The position numbers and the translations under genes are program-made. Below are positions 1-7,697 of a stretch of DNA of 42,283 nt, in pieces (position 1 is the first letter of the stretch; every line of letters begins with the position of its first letter). The notes under the pieces are model-generated. The model was given only the letters and a program-made list of their open reading frames with translations. It did not search any database and had not been told where the DNA came from. The stretch comes from Chlorobiales bacterium (lineage in GTDB: Bacteria > Bacteroidota > Chlorobiia > Chlorobiales > Chlorobiaceae), in the NCBI GenBank assembly GCA_022360275.1, contig JAKSDC010000007.1:1-42283 (forward strand). The letters are read 5' to 3'.

Positions 1-146
1 ATGACAAGAAAAACGCGAGGCTTATCGTTTCGAAAATTATTCTCGAAACATTCAAATCTCTGGATATGTCCTATCCCGAAACCACCGATGAGCGGCGGCA
101 GGAGCTGTTGAAAATCAGAAAAATGCTGGCAGACGAGAGGGGTTAG
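1..146 (+). CDS. PPK2-family polyphosphate kinase, C-terminal end only
   Basis: This is the tail of a gene that begins before the window. The frame open from base 3 encodes about 47 residues and stops at TAG 144-146. It includes NARLIVSKIILETFKSLD and YPE, followed by a charged helix. That pattern (an ARL helix, then a leucine-rich helix, then YPE) resembles the C-terminus of PPK2 enzymes, which transfer phosphate between polyphosphate and nucleotides. No catalytic motif is visible because the Walker A and B regions lie outside the window. The family call is made from memory of the C-terminal pattern and is moderate at best. Sequence after the stop is non-coding or decayed, so the gene is probably last in its unit. 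Confidence 0.5.
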   Translation, partial: DKKNARLIVSKIILETFKSLDMSYPETTDERRQELLKIRKMLADERG

Positions 147-237
147 GCTTGATCGATCTTGCATTCCGATGATGGTGAAGCTCTGATTCCTCTTCGATAC
201 CGATGCCGGTCTCGGATTGTTGTTCTTTCGGGGATCG

Positions 238-390
238 CGTTGCTTCCAGAATCGGCTGTGCGCGATGGCTGATTTCCATCACCGACATTCCAGTCTCTCG
301 GTAATCGGTTAACTCATTGCGGATACGCTCCATCACCGAAACTGGTAATTTGGCGGGGCCAGCGTAAAAATTGTATGGCGGTTGGGGCAT
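238..390 (-). pseudogene. serC remnant: N-terminal ~51 codons of phosphoserine aminotransferase
   Basis: Read on the minus strand from ATG 390-388, the peptide carries YNFYAGPAKLP, then GMSVMEISHR. These are hallmark N-terminal motifs of phosphoserine aminotransferase (SerC, a PLP enzyme of serine synthesis, normally about 360 residues). Similarity ends near base 238. The frame then runs through about 40 unrelated residues to a stop at 115, against the tail of the PPK2-like gene. The PLP lysine and most of the fold are missing, so it cannot be functional. It is most simply a leftover of a deleted or moved serC. Identification of the fragment is firm; how it arose is inference. Confidence 0.75.
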
Positions 391-692
391 ATTGTAATGT
401 CTGTGAATAAATCTTCGAAAGGATTCTCTACCGGTAATAAACAATGCTCTTTGTCGGGGATTATCTTTATAGTCAATATCATTGATGATACCAAATAACA
501 GTTCACCGTAATCCTCCTTTTATATTAAGTGAAAAATCAATCTCAGTGTAAAAAAACGTTTGACTCTTGGATCCAAAGGCCGCAATGAGCCTCACAGTCG
601 ATGTTTGGTCGAACTTTTCCAATAGATCCGTCTATATTTGTTCCGGTAGGCAATATCCGTTACATTCAAGGGTGCGTTCTTTCTACAATCTG
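391..692. other. Decayed intergenic region upstream of serC remnant
   Basis: No recognisable intact gene lies here. On the minus strand an ideal Shine-Dalgarno (AAAGGAGG, complement of 513-520) sits six bases before GTG 506-504. This opens a 57-codon frame ending at 333, which overlaps the serC fragment in another frame and resembles nothing I know. A second minus-strand frame upstream is open from about 660 to 505. The mixture of open frames in different registers looks like decayed coding sequence rather than a designed leader. Confidence 0.35.
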
Positions 693-867
693 AAAAAAAC
701 AAGGTACCCCTTAGCAGGGGTTTAATAGGGAATCACGTGAAAATCGTGAGCTGACGCGCAACTGTAAACCCGAAACATTGTTTCCCGGCATCGTGCCACT
801 GTTCCTTTTTGCAGGGATGGGAAGGCGCCGGTAAACGGGTAAGCCAGGAGACCTGTCTTGTTTTTTT
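693..867 (+). ncRNA. Cobalamin (B12) riboswitch
   Basis: The conserved core appears in order: a GGGG-TTTAATAGGGAA segment at 717-732, GTGA and ATCGTGAGCTGACGCGCAAC around 737-761, CTGTAA at about 762, GCCACTG at about 795, GCAGGGATGGGAAGGC at 811-826, and the B12-box GGTAAGCCAGGAGACCTG at 838-855. An 11-bp P1 stem closes it: AAAAAAACAAG (693-703) pairs perfectly with CTTGTTTTTTT (857-867). Adenosyl- or methylcobalamin binding to this class normally turns off downstream genes. Here the downstream genes are the anaerobic ribonucleotide reductase nrdDG, which does not need B12. Confidence 0.95.
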
Positions 868-943
868 AAGTCGTGAAGTGCCGCCTTCCGGTGCTTCACG
901 GTTGCTGACAGCGACGGCATGCTTTCGCGTTTAAAAGCATCTG

Positions 944-989
944 ACAGGATTGAGCGCAGCTTTTTCCCTCTCATCATCAATCCTGTTTT
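944..989 (+). terminator. Putative terminator in the riboswitch expression platform
   Basis: ACAGGATTGA (944-953) can pair with TCAATCCTGT (977-986) across a 23-base loop, and the right arm runs into TTTT (986-989). It lies between the riboswitch and nrdD, so it could be the ligand-dependent terminator. A second perfect 12-bp hairpin (872-900, two G-U pairs, loop CCTTC) just after the aptamer has no following T-tract and may be an anti-terminator or folding element. The switching partners were not modelled. Confidence 0.5.
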
Positions 990-1053
990 GCAGTAAATGT
1001 TTTCCGCGTGAGTGTGTCCGAGAAGGTTTATTCACACTCTAAATGCTTCATGT

Positions 1054-3243
1054 ATGATGGAAAACAAAACTGCATTTGATGACGCGAACATCATCAAGCG
1101 TGACGGCAGGGTTGTCCGCTTCGACCAGGAAAAAATCACCTTTGCAATTTTCAGAGCACTTCGTGCAGTTGGAAAACCCGACCGGCAGTATGCTGCCGCC
1201 TTGGGCGGTCAGGTTGCCTCGTCTCTTGCCGGAAGGCTCTCCAAGGAGCCTCCGTCGGTTGAGGAGATTCAGGATGTTGTTGAAAAGGTGCTGTTTGAGG
1301 ATCATGCTTTCGATGCTGCAAAAGCGTATATCATTTACCGTTTTCAGCATCGTAATATGCGTGAAGCAAAGGAGATCTTCGCCAACATCGATCTGGTTGA
1401 CGATTATCTGCATCTCAAGGACTGGCGGGTAAAGGAAAATGCCAACCTGAGCTACTCCTTGCAGGGACTGAATCATCATATCTCAAGCATTGTCAGCTCA
1501 CAGTACTGGCTCAATGAGATCTATCCCGACGAGATCTCGGAGGCTCACAAGGGGGGGAGGATGCATATCCATGATCTTGGCTCGCTGAGTGTTTACTGTG
1601 TCGGCTGGGATCTTGAAGATCTTCTGATGAGCGGTTTTCGAGGCGTTGAACAACAGGCTACAAGCGCGCCTGCAAAACATTTACGGAGCGCCCTGGGCCA
1701 GATCGTGAATTTCTTTTACACCATGCAGGGAGAAGCGGCCGGAGCGCAGGCATTTTCCGGTTTCGATACCTGGCTTGCACCGTTTATTCGTTACGACAAA
1801 CTGAGCTATGCAGAGGTCAAGCAATGTCTGCAGGAGTTTTTTTTCAATATGAATGTGCCGACAAGGGTGGGGTTTCAGACCCCTTTTACCAATGTGACGC
1901 TCGATCTCAGGGTTCCCGAGTCTATGAAGTCCCGGCAGGTTATTATCGGCGGCGAGCTGCAAGATGCCTCGTATGGAGATTTTCAGGCGGAGATGGATAT
2001 GTTCAACCGGGCGTTTGCCGGGGTGATGCTTGATGGAGACGCCAACGGCTCTGTTTTTTCTTTTCCGATCCCTACGTACAATATCACTCCCGATTTTGAC
2101 TGGGAAAATCCCGTCTACAACAGCATATGGGAGATGACGGCAAAATACGGTATCCCCTACTTCTCGAACTTCGTGAATTCGGACATGAACCCGGATGATG
2201 TAAGGAGCATGTGCTGCCGTCTTCGTCTCGACAAACGGGAATTGCAAAGCCGGGGCGGAGGCCTTTTCGGCTCCGATCCTCTTACCGGTTCCATCGGCGT
2301 CGTTACAATCAATTTGCCGGAACTGGGTTATCTCTCGAGTTCTGAGGCGGATTTTTTCCACCGGCTTTCGAGAGTCATGGAGTTAGCCAAAAGCAGCCTT
2401 GAAATAAAAAGAAAGGTTATCGAGCGGTTGACTGAGCAGGGACTGTATCCTTATTCACGGTTCTATTTGCGCAACCTCTATAAAAAGAACGGCAGGTACT
2501 GGGACAATCATTTTTCCACCATAGGACTTCTCGGGATGAACGAGTGTTGTCTCAACTTTCTCGGATCAACCATTGGTGAGCCGGAGGGACGATTGTTCAG
2601 TCTCAGGGTGCTGGATTTCATGCGCGACCGCCTGGCTGCTTTTCAGGAGGAGACCGGGCATATTTACAACCTCGAAGCGACGCCTGCGGAGGGAACCTCC
2701 TATCGCCTTGCCAGGATGAACAAGACGCTCTATCCCGATATCATCGTTGCAAACGAACCCGCAGCAAGGGTGGGTAAGGCACCCTACTACACCAATTCTT
2801 CACAGCTTCCGGTCAACTTCACTGACGATCTTTTTGAAGCGCTACGCCTGCAGGACGAGATGCAGGTTCGCTATACGGGGGGGACCGTTTTTCACGCTTT
2901 TCTCGGTGAGCAGAACCTTCCTGCACTGTCAGCACGCCAGCTTGTCAGGAAGATTACCTCGAATTTCCGTTTGCCTTATGTTACGCTTACTCCGACGTTC
3001 AGCATCTGTCCTGCACACGGCTATCTTGCCGGAGAGCATTCGGCGTGCCCTCTCTGCAAGGAAAAGGGTGAAGATTCTCATTGTCTTGTGTTTTCGCGCA
3101 TTGTCGGCTACCTCAGGCCGGTAGAGCAATGGAATGCAGGAAAACAGGTTGAGTTCGGGGAGCGTAAGCTGTTTTATTGCGATACGCCGGGAACTGTTGA
3201 CAATGTGCAGAGGGAAGAGGTCTGTTCCGTACCACAGCCATGA
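1054..3243 (+). CDS. nrdD: Anaerobic (class III) ribonucleoside-triphosphate reductase
   Basis: NrdD reduces ribonucleotides to deoxyribonucleotides under anoxia using a glycyl radical installed by NrdG. The 729-residue protein starts with an ATP-cone allosteric domain (KRDGRVVRFD). The large reductase barrel follows, with RVGFQTPFTNVTLDL and NMNVPTR. It ends with the zinc-binding cysteines (SICPAHGY, CPLCKEKG) and the glycyl radical loop RIVGYLRPVEQWN, in which Gly685 should carry the radical. I chose the ATG at 1054, with 1057 equally possible. A GTG at 1012 would add 14 residues with no family-like sequence. No strong ribosome site is visible before any of them. The gene sits behind the B12 riboswitch and overlaps nrdG by ATGA. 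Confidence 0.95.
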   Translation: MMENKTAFDDANIIKRDGRVVRFDQEKITFAIFRALRAVGKPDRQYAAALGGQVASSLAGRLSKEPPSVEEIQDVVEKVLFEDHAFDAAKAYIIYRFQHRNMREAKEIFANIDLVDDYLHLKDWRVKENANLSYSLQGLNHHISSIVSSQYWLNEIYPDEISEAHKGGRMHIHDLGSLSVYCVGWDLEDLLMSGFRGVEQQATSAPAKHLRSALGQIVNFFYTMQGEAAGAQAFSGFDTWLAPFIRYDKLSYAEVKQCLQEFFFNMNVPTRVGFQTPFTNVTLDLRVPESMKSRQVIIGGELQDASYGDFQAEMDMFNRAFAGVMLDGDANGSVFSFPIPTYNITPDFDWENPVYNSIWEMTAKYGIPYFSNFVNSDMNPDDVRSMCCRLRLDKRELQSRGGGLFGSDPLTGSIGVVTINLPELGYLSSSEADFFHRLSRVMELAKSSLEIKRKVIERLTEQGLYPYSRFYLRNLYKKNGRYWDNHFSTIGLLGMNECCLNFLGSTIGEPEGRLFSLRVLDFMRDRLAAFQEETGHIYNLEATPAEGTSYRLARMNKTLYPDIIVANEPAARVGKAPYYTNSSQLPVNFTDDLFEALRLQDEMQVRYTGGTVFHAFLGEQNLPALSARQLVRKITSNFRLPYVTLTPTFSICPAHGYLAGEHSACPLCKEKGEDSHCLVFSRIVGYLRPVEQWNAGKQVEFGERKLFYCDTPGTVDNVQREEVCSVPQP

Positions 3244-3995
3244 GCGCCGCGACGAAACATATCGGCTCTTTACAGCAGGGAACCGGGGAGGGGGTATCCC
3301 GGTTCCCGGTCGGCGGATTTCTCCCGCAGAGTTTGAATGACTATCCCGGTAGGGTATCGGCGGTTATTTTCACCCGCGGGTGCAATTTTCGCTGTGTCTA
3401 CTGTCACAATCCGGAGCTGGTGCTTCCGGAGCGGCTTTCCGGTTCCGAACCGATTTCGCATGAATGGATTTTTTCGAAGCTGTCATCAAACAGGGAACTG
3501 CTCGATGCGGTTGTTATTACCGGCGGCGAACCGACCCTTCATGATTCACTGCCGGATTTTGCCGCAAGAGTAAAGGATCTTGGACTCGAAGTGAAGCTCG
3601 ACACCAACGGAGCCAATCCCAGGATGCTTGAGAAGCTTATGCATGAAGAACTTGTGGACTATATCGCCATGGACCTGAAGGCGGCTTTGGATTGCGGAAA
3701 ATACTCGCTTGTCTGTGGTTGTGTCGTTACGGATAAAATGATTGAAAATATCTTGAGATCACTCAGGCTTTTACATGAAGCAGGGCTCTCCTGTGAGGTT
3801 CGGGCAACAGTGCACAGCAGGTATCATACAAAAGAAGATATTACCGGGCTGGTCCGGCTGGTTCGCATTCCTTTTTTTCTACAGATATGCAACTCTGAAA
3901 AAACACTGCGGTCAGTTGACAAAAATCTGTATACAGCGGCTGAAATTTCGAGAATTATCGAATCAATAGAACCAAATGGGAAGAACAATTGTTAA
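3240..3995 (+). CDS. nrdG: Anaerobic ribonucleotide reductase activating enzyme (radical SAM)
   Basis: This radical-SAM activase uses S-adenosylmethionine and a 4Fe-4S cluster to form the glycyl radical on NrdD. The cluster motif CNFRCVYC gives Cys48, Cys52 and Cys55 in CX3CX2C spacing, preceded by GRVSAVIFTRG. ITGGEPTLH is the typical SAM-contacting GGE segment. At 251 residues it matches the longer NrdG2-type activases rather than the roughly 150-residue enterobacterial form. Its ATG lies inside the nrdD stop (ATGA at 3240-3243), so translation is very likely coupled. A strong terminator follows at 4031, making nrdDG a two-gene unit under the riboswitch. Confidence 0.93.
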   Translation: MSAATKHIGSLQQGTGEGVSRFPVGGFLPQSLNDYPGRVSAVIFTRGCNFRCVYCHNPELVLPERLSGSEPISHEWIFSKLSSNRELLDAVVITGGEPTLHDSLPDFAARVKDLGLEVKLDTNGANPRMLEKLMHEELVDYIAMDLKAALDCGKYSLVCGCVVTDKMIENILRSLRLLHEAGLSCEVRATVHSRYHTKEDITGLVRLVRIPFFLQICNSEKTLRSVDKNLYTAAEISRIIESIEPNGKNNC

Positions 3996-4030
3996 GGTTA
4001 GCGTAGTGATTGTTGTTTTTCTCCGTTCGG

Positions 4031-4063
4031 CCTGTCCTGAATTCCGCAGGGCAGGTTTTTTTT
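4031..4063 (+). terminator. Rho-independent terminator after nrdG
   Basis: CCTGTCCTG (4031-4039) pairs with CAGGGCAGG (4047-4055) in a 9-bp stem with one G-U pair and a 7-base loop. Eight Ts follow (4056-4063). It closes the nrdDG transcript. Confidence 0.88.
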
Positions 4064-4094
4064 GTCTCTTTTCATCTTGCTTCTCTCCGCTTGG

Positions 4095-4617
4095 CTACTT
4101 TTTTCTTGATCTCCGAATACTTACCGTATAGTCGGCAGGTTTTCCGAAATACATCCATGAGCTGACAAGCACGTCGGCTCCTGCCGCAGCATAGGGTTCA
4201 GCGTTCGCATCGTTTATTCCTCCCGCAGCAGCAATGACCGTCGCCTTGTTTATGTTTTTTACTTTCTGTGCAACTTCACGAACAGACTGGTGTGGCAGTT
4301 TTTCAAGCTGGACAATATCGGCCCCGGCCTCTGCAGCCATGATCGTGCCAGCCACGTTTTCAACCTCCACAGCGACCTTTTTTTCCGGGCACCCGGTTTT
4401 TATTGATGGGAGTCTGAATCAGATCGGCTGTGGTGCCAAGCAGGGTAAAAATTTGTTCAGCCTCTTCACTACCGCACACCGTAACCGGCTCTTTCGGTGA
4501 GAATAGAATTTCGGTACTTACCGCTGAAGGGTCCAGCAACGAACTTGTCAGGTCGAAGTAAGGCAGGTCTTCCCTGAGCAAAGCCTCGATTTCGGAGTGG
4601 TTCAAGGTGAAATGCAC
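4095..4617 (-). pseudogene. modD pseudogene (NadC/ModD-like phosphoribosyltransferase) with internal deletion
   Basis: The 5' part (4617-4375) encodes a ModD/NadC-like N-terminus, with LLREDLPYFDLTSSLLDP and FSPKEPVTVCGSEEA. The 3' part, in another frame (from about 4385 to 4095), encodes the family C-terminus, with VAVEVENV, AGADIVQLEK and AAAGGINDANAEPYAAAGADVLV. The family is normally about 280 residues; here some 85 plus 95 remain. The middle (roughly 100 codons, including the substrate-binding RKT-type segment) is missing, and the join at an A-run near 4380-4388 shifts frame. ModD is a quinolinate-phosphoribosyltransferase homologue often found with molybdate transport genes; none are present here. 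A functional product is very unlikely. Confidence 0.85.
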
Positions 4618-5113
4618 GATTAATAAGTTTTATTTTAATAAAGGTGCCCTTATGTATCAGGTGACTCCGTATGATGTCATTGGTCGAGATATAGTAATGA
4701 TTCAGAGTGAAAAAAAATAACAGACATATTCATGACCTGTATTATGGGGGGCACAGGTTGCAGTTGCACAATGAATAACGGTATGATTTTTTTTGATTTT
4801 GTCAACGATGAGTGTTGAAAACTGAAACAGTTGTTGCGTATCGTCGCATACTATGGGTTTGTAACGGAATTGTAAGAATGAAAAACGTAAACGGTGATCT
4901 GTTTATAAGTTGTTTTTTATAAAAGAGTTATGATTTTTTTCGGTTTTTCTTTGCTCTCTTGCGGGATTATCGGTGAAAGACGTATTGTGCTGTGCGGGTA
5001 ACTGTTGACCAAATGTTGATAACTTGTGGATGCTTTCCGGTAGACCGTCGAAATCATATATTAGTTCCATGTTTTTCAAGCGTTTAATAGAACAGCGCAA
5101 AAACGGTATTTGA
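4618..5113. other. AT-rich intergenic region upstream of kdsC
   Basis: About 500 bases without a credible gene on either strand. It contains several T-runs and two single-mismatch DnaA-box-like words (TGTTGATAA at about 5014 and TTGTGGATG near 5024), too few to argue for an origin. CATATATTAG around 5055 could be part of a promoter for kdsC, but no matching -35 was clear. Confidence 0.4.
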
Positions 5114-5632
5114 ATGAAAAAGTTGTCAGCTGAAGAGTTTTTTTACCGGGCAAAGAACATCAGACTTCTCCTGTCCGATAATGATGGTGTCCTGACCGAT
5201 AACGGGGTGTATTATTCCGAGCGCGGCGAAGAGCTCAAACGGTATTCCATACGTGACGGGATGGGAGTGGAGCGGCTGGAGGCTGTAGGAATCATGACCG
5301 GAATCATGACCGGGGAAACCTCACTGAATCTCAAAAAGCGGGTCGAGAAACTGAAAATCAAACATCTTTATCTCGGTGTCAAGGACAAACAGTCGAGGCT
5401 CGAGGGTGTTCTTTCCGAAACAGGCCTGGCACTCAATGAAGTCGCTTATATAGGGGACGATATCAACGATCTGGGGATTATGAGTGCTGTTGCCGCTTCC
5501 GGATTGACGGCATGTCCCGGAGATGCAACCGACTTTGTGCGCCCGGTCGTTCACTATATCTGCAAGGCTCATGGGGGGCATGGCGCGTTTCGCGAGTTTG
5601 CCGAAATGTTGATAGAATTGAAAAACTCCTGA
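5114..5632 (+). CDS. kdsC: 3-deoxy-D-manno-octulosonate 8-phosphate phosphatase (KdsC, HAD family)
   Basis: KdsC removes phosphate from KDO-8-phosphate in the cytoplasm, a step in making the inner core of lipopolysaccharide. The 172-residue length matches the small cap-less HAD subfamily. Motif I is LLLSDNDGVLTDNGVYY with nucleophile Asp22 and acid/base Asp24. GIMTGETS contains the motif II position, a lysine-containing stretch follows around LGVKDKQ, and YIGDDINDLGIM is motif IV. The C-terminus has the GGHGAFREF segment typical of KdsC. The small reading frame just downstream may be what remains of lptC, which often follows kdsC. The start ATG has only a poor ribosome site, but it fits the family N-terminus. 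Confidence 0.9.
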   Translation: MKKLSAEEFFYRAKNIRLLLSDNDGVLTDNGVYYSERGEELKRYSIRDGMGVERLEAVGIMTGIMTGETSLNLKKRVEKLKIKHLYLGVKDKQSRLEGVLSETGLALNEVAYIGDDINDLGIMSAVAASGLTACPGDATDFVRPVVHYICKAHGGHGAFREFAEMLIELKNS

Positions 5633-5667
5633 AAAGCTCGTCCTTCAGAGAAGAGGGGCGTGTTAAG

Positions 5668-5739
5668 GTGTGGTTAAAGGTTTGGTATATTGTTTTTCTG
5701 CTATTAATTTTAGCCACAGTTTCACTGGCGGTGTCTTAA
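5668..5739 (+). CDS. Possible 23-residue membrane peptide (LptC-like remnant?)
   Basis: GTG 5668 follows a purine-rich AAGAGGGG (5651-5658) and opens a 23-codon frame: a short basic start, then one hydrophobic helix (WYIVFLLLILATVSLAVS), then TAA. Because kdsC is commonly followed by lptC, whose product begins with exactly such a single anchor, this may be the stub of a truncated lptC. It could equally be a small membrane protein or chance. Nothing resembling the LptC periplasmic domain follows before htpG. Confidence 0.3.
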   Translation: MWLKVWYIVFLLLILATVSLAVS

Positions 5740-5770
5740 TGCACGAAAAACAGAAAACAGACTGAAAAGA

Positions 5771-7660
5771 ATGAGCGATAAAAAGCAGCAAAAAGTACAA
5801 GAGTTCGAATACAAGGCAGAAATGAAACAGCTTTTGAACCTTATTGTTCATTCGCTGTACACGCATCCTGAAATTTTTCTTCGGGAGCTGATATCCAACG
5901 CTTCAGATGCGTTGAGCAAGGTTCGCTTCGATCAACTGACGGAGAACAAGACCGAGGAAGATGGCGGAGAGCTGAAAATCACCATTACGCTCGATGAGAA
6001 AGAACGTACATTTGTAATCGAAGATAATGGTACGGGAATGAGCGAAGAAGAGCTCATCGCAAATCTCGGCACGGTTGCGAAGTCGGGTACGCTTGGTTTT
6101 TTGCAGGCCCTGAAAGAGCAGCAGCCTGAAAAAGGCGGCATTGATGCAAATTTGATCGGGCAGTTCGGCGTCGGTTTTTATTCCGTCTTCATGGTGACCG
6201 ATGAAGTTACGGTAGAAACAAAGGCCGATGATGCACAAGGCTGTCTCTGGCGTTCTTCCGGAGAAGGAACGTACACAATTGAAAAAATCGATCGCGAAAA
6301 GCGCGGGACAAGGATATCTTTTACGCTCAAGGAAGATGCCAAAGAGTTTGCCGAAGCGTACCGTGTTGAAAGCGTCATCAGGAAGTATTCCAATTTTGTT
6401 GATTTTCCGATCTATCTGGACAACAAAAGGGCCAACAGTATTACCGCTCTCTGGCAGCGACCGAAAAGCGAGCTTAAAGAGGAAGAGATCAACGAGTTCT
6501 ACAAGTTTATCTCGGTAGATTATCAGGATCCGCTTGACCACCTCCATCTTTCTCTCGAAGGGGCCGTCAGTTTCAAGGCATTGCTGTTTCTTCCGAAAGA
6601 GGCGCCGATGGATATGCTTTACCAGCAAGGGGCGCTCGAAAATCACGGGCCGCAGCTGTACGTAAGGAAGGTGATGATCCAGCACGAGTGCAAGGAACTG
6701 CTTCCTGAGTATCTCCGCTTTGTCAAGGGGGTCGTCGAGACTGAGGATCTTCCGCTCAATGTGTCGCGCGAGGTTGTCCAGAACAGTCCTGTCATGGCGA
6801 AGATTCGCCAAATTCTCACGACGAAGATTATAGGGTGGTTTGAGTCTCTCGCTCAGGATCATCCGGAAAAATTCCGGCAGTTTTACAAAGCGTTCGGTCC
6901 GGTAGTCAAAATCGGACTCAATACCGATTTTACAAACCGAGAGAAACTTATCGAACTGTTGCGTTTCGAGAGCACAGCTACTGAAGAGGGCGAGTTTGTA
7001 ACCCTGCGTGAGTATGTCGAACGAATGGTCGGTGACCAGAAAGAGATCTACTATTTGTCGGGTGATAATCGTCAGCAGATGCTTTCAAATCCCAATTTGG
7101 AGTATTTCCGCAAAAAGGGCATCGAAGTGCTCCTTCTGGCCGATCCGGTCGATGTCTTTGTGATTCCTTCAATCAATGAGTATGACAAGAAGCCTCTCAA
7201 GTCCATCGAGAAAGCAGATATCGATTTCAAGGCAGGGGATGAGGAAAAAAAAGATACGCTCAGCAAAAACATGATCGAACCCGTTCTCAGGCTTTTTAAA
7301 GATACGCTTGGAGACAGAGTCGAGGATGTTGTCGAGTCTCACCGCCTGGTTAATTCTCCGGTTACCCTGGTGGGCGGGAAGGATGCCATGGATCCGCAGA
7401 TCGAAAAAATGCTGAGAATGATGAAGCAGTCGGACATGCCGGGAACAAAAAAAGTTCTGGAAATCAACCCCTCCCATGCTGTGATCAAAAACTTGGCAGG
7501 ACTTTGCCTCCTCAACGAAAACGATCCGTTGATTCGTACAACCATGAATCAGCTCTATGAGGGAGCACTTTTGCTTGAAGGCAGTCTCGAAGGCACCGCA
7601 GACTTTGTTTCGAGAATGAATGACATTATCGAGGCGGCTACGAAACAGGCCAAGTCATAA
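5771..7660 (+). CDS. htpG: Molecular chaperone HtpG (Hsp90)
   Basis: This is the cytosolic ATP-dependent Hsp90 chaperone. At 629 residues it has the usual full length. The N-terminal GHKL ATPase domain shows LRELISNASDAL (metal-binding Asn), IEDNGTGMS and GQFGVGFYSVFM. The middle domain carries the catalytic-loop arginine segment LPLNVSREVVQNSP. The C-terminal dimerisation domain contains PSHAVIKNL. The start ATG at 5771 gives the family-typical lead-in to FEYKAEMKQLLNLIVHSLY. No CIRCE-type repeat or heat-shock promoter is evident in the short upstream spacer, so transcription may come from kdsC or from an unrecognised site. Confidence 0.97.
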   Translation: MSDKKQQKVQEFEYKAEMKQLLNLIVHSLYTHPEIFLRELISNASDALSKVRFDQLTENKTEEDGGELKITITLDEKERTFVIEDNGTGMSEEELIANLGTVAKSGTLGFLQALKEQQPEKGGIDANLIGQFGVGFYSVFMVTDEVTVETKADDAQGCLWRSSGEGTYTIEKIDREKRGTRISFTLKEDAKEFAEAYRVESVIRKYSNFVDFPIYLDNKRANSITALWQRPKSELKEEEINEFYKFISVDYQDPLDHLHLSLEGAVSFKALLFLPKEAPMDMLYQQGALENHGPQLYVRKVMIQHECKELLPEYLRFVKGVVETEDLPLNVSREVVQNSPVMAKIRQILTTKIIGWFESLAQDHPEKFRQFYKAFGPVVKIGLNTDFTNREKLIELLRFESTATEEGEFVTLREYVERMVGDQKEIYYLSGDNRQQMLSNPNLEYFRKKGIEVLLLADPVDVFVIPSINEYDKKPLKSIEKADIDFKAGDEEKKDTLSKNMIEPVLRLFKDTLGDRVEDVVESHRLVNSPVTLVGGKDAMDPQIEKMLRMMKQSDMPGTKKVLEINPSHAVIKNLAGLCLLNENDPLIRTTMNQLYEGALLLEGSLEGTADFVSRMNDIIEAATKQAKS

Positions 7661-7697
7661 ACCTTTTTGCATCGAAAGCGATAATCAATTAAAGAGC

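Noticed and set aside
5000..5040. DnaA-box-like words suggesting a replication origin
   Set aside because: Only two imperfect boxes, and no dnaA, dnaN or clustered AT-rich repeats nearby.
5903..6862. Minus-strand open frame of 319 codons over htpG
   Set aside because: Shadow of a highly conserved chaperone gene; no family resemblance.
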